Origin: Sphingobacteriales bacterium
GTDB taxonomy: Bacteria > Bacteroidota > Bacteroidia > Chitinophagales > JADIYW01
Reading direction: 5' to 3'
NCBI GenBank assembly: GCA_947460245.1
Contig: CANHGL010000002.1
Span: forward strand, 67,588-131,587
Length of the DNA stretch: 64,000 nucleotides
Part shown: positions 52,863 through 59,578 of the stretch, in pieces
Position numbering within the stretch: the first letter of the stretch is position 1
Layout of the letters: the number at the start of each line of letters is the position of its first letter
Position numbers and translations under genes: made by a program
Notes under the pieces: model-generated
Told to the model about the DNA's origin: nothing
The model's database searches: none
Seen by the model: only the letters and a program-made list of their open reading frames with translations

Positions 52863-54077
52863 TTAACGATGATATTCTTTCTTTAGGATGTTAAAATTTA
52901 TAAAATATAATAAATATAAGTTTATAAGTATTCCAGAAATGGAGTAGAGTAATAAGGATAGATAGAAGTTATTTAACAGACCTCCAATAATTATTGAGGT
53001 AATCCCAGCAGCTAATAAAATAATATTCACTCGGAATTCAAATTTCAATTCATTGCGTACGTCTAGAATACTAGTGATGGGTGAGGTGATGGTTCTCATA
53101 AAATACCAGAGTATAAGGTATTGAGTAATTTTTCCGGCTTCTATCCATTCGCCACTGAATAGTAAAAAAAAGAATTCCTGACCAAAAAATAACAGAAGTA
53201 AAGTAGGTATTATAGATACTAATAGAGAAAATAAGATAATTTTTTTGGTCTGTATTCTAACTGTTTCATGACTTTCTTCGCTAGCCATCTTGAAGTAAAC
53301 CTGACTAAGAGCGCTGTTATACATACCGGAAGGTGCATTGAGTAGCCTAGTGGAATATGAATAAAAGCCAACGAGTTGTTGGGAGAAGAACTGTGCTAAA
53401 ACTAAGGGTATGCTGTTGCGGGATAGATTGTTTATTAAAGACGACCAGGTACCATATTTTGGAAATTGATCGTATTCTTTTAGGGATTCTTTCAAAGCAG
53501 TTAGGCTGAATCTAGGCGGACTAAATCTTATACTATAAAGAGAAGCCAATAGTAATCCGCTTACGAATCCTAAAATCAACGAATGACTAACTTGTTCTCT
53601 GCCTAAGATGATTGTAACCAAGCTGGTAGTGAGAACTTGAATAATACGGAATATGTTTATTGTACTATACTTTCCTTGCTTATTGAGGTAAACTAATATG
53701 GGTTGATGGATTCCATAAAGCAATAGCGTAAATGGAAGTAAGATATAGACTTTACTAAACAACAAACAAATTGGAACACAAGCCATTAAAACTATGAAGG
53801 ATATAATTACTGCAAAGGTAAAAGCACCATCTAACAGTTTTTTAGTGTCTTTAGGCTCCTTTGTAAGCATGACAGCCATATCTAGCTTCGCATTCACAAC
53901 TTCTATGAATATGAAGACAAGAGAGGTAAATATGCCGAATTCAGCAAATGCATTTGGAGAAAAGTATTTGGGTAGTATTAATGAAAATAGGAAGTTGATT
54001 AGCTGAACCAGAAGCAGTCCGGTAAATAAAGCAGTAAAATTTTTGAATATTGATTTCTTGCCGTTATCGGAGTTCAT
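52863..54077 (-). CDS. polysaccharide flippase (Wzx/MOP superfamily)
   Basis: The 404-residue integral membrane protein has about 12 hydrophobic helices and an early FSLILPKYFSPNAFAEFGIF, as in oligosaccharide flippases. The middle GFYSYSTRLLNAPSGMYNSALSQVYF is a typical helix-7 segment. It should flip undecaprenyl-linked sugar units across the inner membrane for capsule or O-antigen. No glycosyltransferase genes surround it, so it is an orphan flippase. It is a little shorter than usual. It starts 48 bases after the DUF983 stop. Confidence 0.85.
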   Translation of the reverse strand: MNSDNGKKSIFKNFTALFTGLLLVQLINFLFSLILPKYFSPNAFAEFGIFTSLVFIFIEVVNAKLDMAVMLTKEPKDTKKLLDGAFTFAVIISFIVLMACVPICLLFSKVYILLPFTLLLYGIHQPILVYLNKQGKYSTINIFRIIQVLTTSLVTIILGREQVSHSLILGFVSGLLLASLYSIRFSPPRFSLTALKESLKEYDQFPKYGTWSSLINNLSRNSIPLVLAQFFSQQLVGFYSYSTRLLNAPSGMYNSALSQVYFKMASEESHETVRIQTKKIILFSLLVSIIPTLLLLFFGQEFFFLLFSGEWIEAGKITQYLILWYFMRTITSPITSILDVRNELKFEFRVNIILLAAGITSIIIGGLLNNFYLSLLLYSISGILINLYLLYFINFNILKKEYHR

Positions 54078-54125
54078 GTTGGCTAAGTTACGACTTTGTC
54101 GTGGTTTGATTAGTGTTATGAAAGG

Positions 54126-54488
54126 CTATTCAAACTTGAATTTTACCGTAAGCCATAAGCTAATCATTCTTGCCCATCTGAAAATCAGAGGCCATAAGAT
54201 GATTAGTATCAAAGCATTGGTAAAGAGTAAGGTAGGAATCCAGTCGAGCCCCAGAATTATGGAGCTTGGGATTAAAAACGTAAATGAAAAGGCCATACAT
54301 ACAATATAACTCATGTACATGGACAGGAAATGGAATCCGGTCTCATTCTCCAGGTTAAAGCCACATTTTGGACATGTCTTTTCCATCTTACTGATATTAC
54401 TGAGGTGATATGGATTCTGATCGATGAAGATTTTTCCCTCTTGACATTTAGGGCATCGGCAGAGTAGAATAGTAGTTAATGCAGACAT
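54126..54488 (-). CDS. DUF983 membrane protein with zinc-ribbon
   Basis: The 120-residue protein has two CxxC pairs (CRCPKCQEG near 10-17 and CPKCGFN near 40) that would form a zinc ribbon. Two transmembrane helices follow (about 57-78 and 82-102). These features match DUF983. The family is of unknown function and in some bacteria lies near cytochrome oxidase assembly genes, which is not the case here. A TAnnTTTA box stands at 54505-54512. Confidence 0.85.
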   Translation of the reverse strand: MSALTTILLCRCPKCQEGKIFIDQNPYHLSNISKMEKTCPKCGFNLENETGFHFLSMYMSYIVCMAFSFTFLIPSSIILGLDWIPTLLFTNALILIILWPLIFRWARMISLWLTVKFKFE

Positions 54489-54504
54489 AAATAGAATGAG
54501 ATAG

Positions 54505-54512
54505 TAAAGGTA
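54505..54512 (-). promoter_or_regulatory. -7-like box (TACCTTTA) for the DUF983 gene
   Basis: TACCTTTA on the minus strand, one base off the consensus, lies 16 bases before the ATG. Confidence 0.25.
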
Positions 54513-54563
54513 CTCTTTTTATTAGGTTCTGATTTACAGAACAGTCAGTTTTAGAAGATATTA

Positions 54564-55094
54564 TTAGGGATTTTTCTTCTGTGATTGAACTAAATCTTTT
54601 AATCCGAAATATTCAGTCTGGTTAACTTTCACTTTTATAGGAATAAATCCTAATGCTTTTACTTTTACATATCCTTTTAGAACTACTGCAACTTTCTTTC
54701 CAGAGAATAATAATTTAGTGCCTTCTTTAAAGAGCGTAGCAATGGTTGGGCCTGACTTCACATCAATTTTCAGGGGCAGGTCAAAAGCACTCTCTTTCTG
54801 AATTTTTACAATATCTGCTGCTTCTGTAACTGTAGTTAGCTTCTTATTATTTATAAATACATCGATAAGAATTTCATCAATACTTACTTTAACCTTATAG
54901 GGGTTAAAGATAACAGCAGTAATGCCCATATCGATATGCTTTAATGCAAAATCATTTACATGGAAATCCTTAGTTTTTACTAAATAAGGCTCCTTATCTG
55001 CAGCTTTTGTAGCAAAGTTAGCTAGCAATAAAAATACTAAGCAAATCAGTTGGATAGTATTTCTCAAGTTTTTTCTTAATAAATGATTAGTCAT
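54564..55094 (-). CDS. secreted LEA2-like protein
   Basis: From the ATG at 55094 the product has about 176 residues. It has a signal peptide (about 13-31, ending TKAAD) and a LEA14/LEA2-type beta-sandwich (about 42-165; FALKHIDMGITAVIFNPYKVKVSI, FDLPLKIDVKSGPTIATLF, VVLKGYVKVKALGFIPIKV). LEA2 domains are found in extracytoplasmic proteins of unknown role. The frame is open to 55133, but the ATG at 55094 overlaps the upstream stop by 8 bases (ATGACTAA), the usual layout of coupled genes. It is probably a distant paralogue of the preceding gene. Confidence 0.72.
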   Translation of the reverse strand: MTNHLLRKNLRNTIQLICLVFLLLANFATKAADKEPYLVKTKDFHVNDFALKHIDMGITAVIFNPYKVKVSIDEILIDVFINNKKLTTVTEAADIVKIQKESAFDLPLKIDVKSGPTIATLFKEGTKLLFSGKKVAVVLKGYVKVKALGFIPIKVKVNQTEYFGLKDLVQSQKKNP

Positions 55095-55632
55095 TAGCTT
55101 TTCGTTGTGCTCTTCGTGCTTTTCTTTCTTCACGTCTTTCTTGTCTGGCTTCCTTCCTGCTTTCTCTCTTCTCTACTCTTTTCTCCTTATTACTCAGGTA
55201 ATCAATGGTAGCACTAAAGTCTACAGGTATTTTTATTTCTTCACCCTTCTGATTTTTTGCAGTTAATTCTCCTGATATTTTTACTTCGTAAGCACTCGAT
55301 GGGTCATGACCTTCTTCTATAAATAATTTAGTTTCATAGGTGTAGGAGAGCGGTATGGTAAATTCAGACTTTGCTTCTGCAATTTTATTAGCTTGTATAA
55401 CAATAGTTCCCACATCTTTTCCATCAATACTTAGATCTAGTATCATATCTTCTAGATTAAGTACCTCATCCATCTTATTGTTGAAAGATAGATTTCCTCT
55501 AATGGTAGCAGATTTTTTTGAAAGATTACCTAAGTCCAAATTAGTAATAGACTTAAATTCAACATCTTTATTAGAGGAACAACTGCTAAAAAGCAGGGTG
55601 GCAATCAGGAGGAAGTTTATATTTTTTAGCAT
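55087..55632 (-). CDS. LEA2-like lipoprotein with Arg/Lys/Glu-rich tail
   Basis: From the ATG at 55632 the product has 181 residues. It has a lipobox LLFSSC (Cys near 18), a LEA2 domain (about 25-145; FKSITNLDLGNLSKKSATIRGNLSF in part, LNLEDMILDLSIDGKDVG, FTIPLSYTYETKL) and a charged tail of Arg, Lys and Glu (about 148-181). An earlier TTG (55653) is rejected because it is part of the -7 box TATCTTTG. The tail may bind an acidic surface such as LPS or nucleic acid; this is a guess. Its 3' end overlaps the next LEA2 gene. Confidence 0.75.
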   Translation of the reverse strand: MLKNINFLLIATLLFSSCSSNKDVEFKSITNLDLGNLSKKSATIRGNLSFNNKMDEVLNLEDMILDLSIDGKDVGTIVIQANKIAEAKSEFTIPLSYTYETKLFIEEGHDPSSAYEVKISGELTAKNQKGEEIKIPVDFSATIDYLSNKEKRVEKRESRKEARQERREERKARRAQRKAND

Positions 55633-55650
55633 AATTTTAAATTGATTGAA

Positions 55651-55658
55651 CAAAGATA
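55651..55658 (-). promoter_or_regulatory. -7 box (TATCTTTG) of the LEA2 operon
   Basis: An exact TAnnTTTG on the minus strand lies 18 bases before the ATG at 55632. It settles the start of the lipoprotein gene downstream of the box. Confidence 0.55.
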
Positions 55659-55713
55659 TTTAATAGTTATATCTTATGTAGACTTTTAATATTTTTACAA
55701 ATAATTTTATCCG

Positions 55714-56469
55714 CTACCAGCTTCCGGAACTCCCGCCACCGCCAAAACTACCACCACCAAATCCGCTGAATCCTCCTCCTGAACTACTGCTGCCACCCCA
55801 AGAGCTTCCGCCACCTGTAATTATCCAGCCGCCAGCACCGCCACCGCGGTAACTGTTGCCACTATTTCCTTTTGATGAAAATATAATAACTAGAACAATG
55901 ATGATTAAAAGGATAGCCCAAAAAGGAATTTTTTCATTTCTGTGTTGGTTGCTGTCTGCCTTATAGCTGCCTTGCATAAGGGCAATTAATCTATCTGTTG
56001 CATCGTTCAGTCCGGTGTAGTAGTTACTTTGTTTAAATGCAGGAGTTATCAACTCATCAATGATGTGCTTGGAGTCATAGTCTGTTACATGACTTTCCAG
56101 GCCATAGCCCACCTCTATATCTACTTTTCTTTCTTCTTTGGCTACAGTAATTAGAATTCCATTGTTTTTTTCTTTTTGACCAATACCCCATTTTCTGCCT
56201 AATCTTTGAGCATAGTCTTCTATGCTGTAATCTCCGATGCTTTCTACAATAACAATACTTATCTGATTAGATGTTGAATCATTATAGGCTAGTAATTTTT
56301 TTTCTAATTCCTCAGAGTTATCCTTGCTTAATAATTTTGCAAAATCATTTACTAGTTTTTCTGTACCAGGTTTTTCAGGAATACCTTGTTGATCTAAGCT
56401 TTGTCCAAAGCTTAGAATACCTGCCAGAAAACAGGTGGCAAGAAGTAGCTGTTTAGAAAGAAATATCAT
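55714..56469 (-). CDS. TPM domain protein with Gly/Ser-rich C-terminus (YgcG-like)
   Basis: The 251-residue product has a signal peptide (about 5-22, ending LSFGQ). A TPM domain follows (about 30-165; VNDFAKLLSKDNSEELEKKL, IVIVESIGDYSIEDYAQRLGRKWGIG, GILITVAKEERKVDIEVGYGLE). A transmembrane helix (about 182-197) and a tail of Gly and Ser repeats complete it. This matches the YgcG group, whose TPM domain lies in the periplasm. It overlaps the second TPM gene by 17 bases and is last in the LemA operon. The function is unclear; thylakoid relatives act in photosystem II repair. Confidence 0.88.
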   Translation of the reverse strand: MIFLSKQLLLATCFLAGILSFGQSLDQQGIPEKPGTEKLVNDFAKLLSKDNSEELEKKLLAYNDSTSNQISIVIVESIGDYSIEDYAQRLGRKWGIGQKEKNNGILITVAKEERKVDIEVGYGLESHVTDYDSKHIIDELITPAFKQSNYYTGLNDATDRLIALMQGSYKADSNQHRNEKIPFWAILLIIIVLVIIFSSKGNSGNSYRGGGAGGWIITGGGSSWGGSSSSGGGFSGFGGGSFGGGGSSGSW

Positions 56470-56890
56470 CCGGTAGCTTATTGGTTTGTATATCTTCTAA
56501 ATCGGGGAAATGTGTAATTAAAATTTCACCAATAGACTGGATAGCTATAATAATACCATTACAATAGTTGCCAACTTTAAAATTCTCTTGGAGTTGGTTG
56601 CTGGTTTCATTCCAAAAACTCGCTGCTACCTTTTGGTTGATAGCCTCATCACCAATAATAGCAAATTTTTTATCCTTAACCGCTATGTAAATAAGAACAG
56701 CATTTCGGAAAGGTGTTTTGTGCATTTGTAGTTCCTCAAAAACTTTGACTGTTCTTTTGAATACATCTTCCTTGCAATAGTCATCAACGTGTACTCGTAT
56801 TTCTCCACTGGTAGATATTTCTACCTTTCGAATGGCATCTATGACGGCATTCTTCTCGTCTTCTGTAAAGAAGTTTTTAGCAGATGACAT
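56453..56890 (-). CDS. TPM domain protein, short cytoplasmic form
   Basis: The 145-residue protein has one TPM domain without signal peptide: FFTEDEKNAVIDAIRKVEISTSGEIRVHVDDYC in part, then TPFRNAVLIYIAVKDKKFAIIGDEAIN. It lies between lemA-like and the longer TPM gene, with gaps of 2 bases and a 17-base overlap. The LemA-TPM-TPM trio is a stable Bacteroidota arrangement, so the three products probably act together at the inner membrane. Confidence 0.88.
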   Translation of the reverse strand: MSSAKNFFTEDEKNAVIDAIRKVEISTSGEIRVHVDDYCKEDVFKRTVKVFEELQMHKTPFRNAVLIYIAVKDKKFAIIGDEAINQKVAASFWNETSNQLQENFKVGNYCNGIIIAIQSIGEILITHFPDLEDIQTNKLPDDISF

Positions 56891-56892
56891 TT

Positions 56893-57474
56893 TTAGAATT
56901 GTACTTTTGGTGCTTTTTCGCTTCCAGGCTCTGCTTTAAACATTTCCTTGGATTTAAATTTAAACATACCTGCAGTTATATTTGCTGGAAAGGAGCGTAG
57001 TTGAGTATTGTAATTTTGTACAGCCTCATTGTAATCTCTTCGGGCAATATTTATTCGGTTTTCGGTGCGTTCCAGTTCATTCATCAATTCTCCAAATTGC
57101 GTATTGGTCTTCAAGTCCGGATATTGTTCGGATACTACGAGTAATCTTGAAAGTGCTCCACTCAACTGCGCCTGTGCAGCCTGAAACTTTGCAATATTTT
57201 CAGGAGTCAATTCATCTGCCTTGAATTGAACAGAGGTTGCTTTTGCTCTGGCTTCTACCACCGCAGTAAGTGTCTCTTGTTCAAATTTTGCTGCTCCTTT
57301 TACGGTTTGTACGAGGTTGTCAATCAAATCTGTTCTACGTTGGTAAGCAGCTTCTACATCTGCCCAGGCCTTATTAGAAGCTTCATCATAAGCCACTAAG
57401 CTATTATATGAGCAACTTTGAAAAAATAATGTTGCCGTGCTAATCAATAATAGATAGAAAAATCTTTTAGTCAT
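56893..57474 (-). CDS. LemA family protein
   Basis: The 193-residue protein has a lipobox-like FFQSC (Cys near 21) in its N-terminal hydrophobic segment. The LemA helical domain follows: NKAWADVEAAYQRRTDLIDNLVQTVKG in part, ARAKATSVQF, SGALSRLLVVSEQYPDLK and NRINIARRDYNEAVQNYNT. LemA proteins are membrane-anchored coiled-coil proteins of unknown function. It is first in the LemA-TPM-TPM operon, preceded by a TAnnTTTA box (57495-57502). Confidence 0.9.
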   Translation of the reverse strand: MTKRFFYLLLISTATLFFQSCSYNSLVAYDEASNKAWADVEAAYQRRTDLIDNLVQTVKGAAKFEQETLTAVVEARAKATSVQFKADELTPENIAKFQAAQAQLSGALSRLLVVSEQYPDLKTNTQFGELMNELERTENRINIARRDYNEAVQNYNTQLRSFPANITAGMFKFKSKEMFKAEPGSEKAPKVQF

Positions 57475-57494
57475 AATTTTATTTTTTAATGGTG

Positions 57495-57502
57495 TAAATG
57501 TA
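57495..57502 (-). promoter_or_regulatory. -7-like box (TACATTTA) of the LemA-TPM operon
   Basis: TACATTTA on the minus strand differs from TAnnTTTG only in its last base and lies 20 bases before the ATG. Confidence 0.25.
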
Positions 57503-57572
57503 ATTAAATATTTTACTAAAATATAAGAATAACCGTTAAGAGATGCTAATCCTCAGGTAAATTACAGGCTTG

Positions 57573-59069
57573 TTATTTTTGTTGATTTCTCTTTAGAATC
57601 TCAAGAACCATTTCCCATAGTATATCGTAGAATATAATTTCACTCTCCTGTACAACATTATTATTATACTCTTCTGATAATAAGCTGTATTCTTTGAGGT
57701 TTTTAAGCTCTTTAATATTAAAGCTTTTTTTCTCCATTGTTAATAGGAGTTTAATAAATAATACACTTCTGGAATTACCTGCATCTTTTAAGTGTCTCGA
57801 CTGATATATTTTTAAAGCGTCAATTTGTTGCATTGTATTATCTATATCATTTCTCCCCAGATAGAAAAGGATAGATATTATCCTGGCAGATAAGTTAAAT
57901 CCGGATTTATCCTGTGCTGTAATCGGTATATCGTTACTGAATTTAGATAGGCTGAATTTATAAGAACTATCTAAAGTGTAGTTTTCGATAAATTCACGAT
58001 ATGCATTGTAGATATACCATCGCTCTTTTAATGCAGGGTTGGTATTTTTATAAGCAGGATTACTATTAATTTGTTGTTGTACCTCTTTAGCGCGATTAAA
58101 CTCTTTTTTGTTTAATAATACTTTTATTTCAAATTCTCTGACAGCTAAATAACTTACACCTTTTGATTGTGGAAGAATGGTTTTTATAAGATCTAAAGAT
58201 GTGTCATAATCTCTTAGCTCAAATAAGGATTTAAGTTTATAAATATAAACTGTATTAAGGTAGTTTTCAAGTAAAATCGAGGTGGTATATACGTTGTATT
58301 GATTTAAAAATATATCGCAAGTTTCATTGATTTTATTATTATCGCCCAATAATTCATAATAGAATAATTGGATTCGAATATATACGAAGAAGATAACAAG
58401 CGATTTGGATTGCCCTTGTAGTTGCGCAATTTCTTCCATGTATCCTTGTATCTCTCCAATCACTTCTGCTTTGCTTTTCTTTGGATGAGTGCTGGCCATT
58501 AGAACCCTGGAATAGATGATTTGTGCCTTCTGCTCTAATTCATATTCTTTTGCATATAATTGATAAGCATCGTACTCTTCTAAATATTTTTTTTCATCTC
58601 CTACCATTCCATAATATACCAGTAATTTATAGGCATACTCTTTAAGGATGTCGTAAAAGTTATGCTTCTTGGCAAGGGGATAGGTTTCCATAATTAATTG
58701 TATGGATGCATTTCTGTTTTCTGCATACCGAAGAAGGATATTGCTTAGGTATAATCTGTTTACACAATCAAAGTAGGCCTTTTTACTGCTATCAGTTTCA
58801 GAAGAATTATTGATATCTAAAAAGTAAAGTGTGTTTAGCAGCCTGCTTTTAAATCTGGATTTCAGTTTTCTGTAGTTAGTAGATTCATCTTTTCCGCCGT
58901 ATAAATACGCTATCGCTTCTTCATCCGATTTTATATTGCCATCGGCAATGCCATCATAGAATTTAGCAAAGAGGGTGTCTTTTCTACTGATGAGAGATTT
59001 GTCGAGCAATTCTATCTGACTGATTTTGCGTTTGTTTATGATGCTGACCAGTTCTTTTAGGTTTTCCAT
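57573..59069 (-). CDS. alpha-helical repeat protein of unknown function
   Basis: I do not recognise this 498-residue protein. It has no signal peptide or membrane segment. It appears entirely alpha-helical with weak TPR-like pairs, such as LLRYAENRNASIQLIMETYPLAKKH in part, YLNTVYIYKLKSLFELRDYDTSLDLI in part, and KVLLNKKEFNRAKEVQQQI. The N-terminus (ELVSIINKRKISQIELLD) could be a small helical module. It is rich in Tyr, Lys and Ile, as the neighbouring genes are. It is probably a cytoplasmic scaffold. It is transcribed away from the giant secreted protein gene, the two starts being 509 bases apart. A box TATCTTTA lies at 59095-59102. Confidence 0.75.
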   Translation of the reverse strand: MENLKELVSIINKRKISQIELLDKSLISRKDTLFAKFYDGIADGNIKSDEEAIAYLYGGKDESTNYRKLKSRFKSRLLNTLYFLDINNSSETDSSKKAYFDCVNRLYLSNILLRYAENRNASIQLIMETYPLAKKHNFYDILKEYAYKLLVYYGMVGDEKKYLEEYDAYQLYAKEYELEQKAQIIYSRVLMASTHPKKSKAEVIGEIQGYMEEIAQLQGQSKSLVIFFVYIRIQLFYYELLGDNNKINETCDIFLNQYNVYTTSILLENYLNTVYIYKLKSLFELRDYDTSLDLIKTILPQSKGVSYLAVREFEIKVLLNKKEFNRAKEVQQQINSNPAYKNTNPALKERWYIYNAYREFIENYTLDSSYKFSLSKFSNDIPITAQDKSGFNLSARIISILFYLGRNDIDNTMQQIDALKIYQSRHLKDAGNSRSVLFIKLLLTMEKKSFNIKELKNLKEYSLLSEEYNNNVVQESEIIFYDILWEMVLEILKRNQQK

Positions 59070-59234
59070 AGTGAATACTTATTTATTACAGATATAAAGA
59101 TACTGGTAGCTATATGATACATAATGCTACACTTTTCAACATAGGTTTAAAATAAGAATGTCACAAATTTGGATATGGTGAGGTTTTTAGAATAGCATTG
59201 TGGGTATATCTTTACACTATCAAATAAACGAAGA

Positions 59235-59318
59235 ATGAAACAATCAATCATTATTAACATCCTGCAAAATTTTTATAAAGCTATGATTATCACAGAGGAT
59301 GGAGCAGGTAGATACTGA
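59235..59318 (+). CDS. possible 27-residue small ORF
   Basis: An ATG in an A-rich context (CGAAGAATGAAA, typical of good Bacteroidota starts) opens 27 codons ending in TGA. The peptide begins MKQSIIINIL and ends ITEDGAGRY. A -7-like box lies 20 bases upstream and a hairpin terminator about 120 bases downstream, so a small transcript is plausible. There is no known family. Chance ORFs of this length are common, so coding is uncertain. Confidence 0.3.
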   Translation: MKQSIIINILQNFYKAMIITEDGAGRY

Positions 59319-59439
59319 TACACTTGATTTTGAAATATAGAAACAACCCTAAAGTTTAGAAACATAAAACCTATTCTCTAAACTCGAAACATACCCCCCA
59401 ATTCTAGATTATTTTAGTCTGGAAATATAAAAACCCCAA

Positions 59440-59466
59440 AAAAGCTGATCATTAGATCGGCTTTTC
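59440..59466 (+). terminator. hairpin terminator in the intergenic region
   Basis: AAAAGCTGATC-ATTA-GATCGGCTTTT (11-bp stem with one G-T pair) is followed by CTCATT. It would end a plus-strand transcript that starts near 59220, and insulates the giant gene. Confidence 0.7.
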
Positions 59467-59498
59467 TCATTAAAAAATAAGAATATATTAATGGTTTT

Positions 59499-59533
59499 TT
59501 TGTGGATTATGTAGCACTTTTGCCTTAAATTTG
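59499..59533 (+). promoter_or_regulatory. promoter of the giant secreted protein: TTTG-N23-TAAATTTG
   Basis: TTTG (59499-59502) and TAAATTTG (59526-59533) are 23 bases apart, at the long end of the accepted spacing. The leader would be about 40 bases. Confidence 0.55.
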
Positions 59534-59578
59534 CGATCCATTTTAAGTTTCTTTTGTTTAATCTAACCATATTTTAGA

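Larger units (their letters stand above)
59070..59578. other. 509-base intergenic region
   Basis: This is the only gap above 300 bases. From left to right it holds a -7-like box for the minus-strand helical-repeat gene (59095-59102), and a possible promoter (TATCTTTA 59207-59214) and 27-codon ORF (59235-59318) on the plus strand. It then holds a stretch with three GAAACA repeats and an inverted repeat (59340-59393), a hairpin terminator (59440-59465), and the promoter of the giant gene (59499-59533). Confidence 0.6.

Noticed and set aside
54075-54130. ACGAC-AAA-GTCGT hairpin before the flippase gene as a terminator
   Set aside because: The stem is only 5 bp with no T-tract, and the flippase start follows too closely to be convincing.
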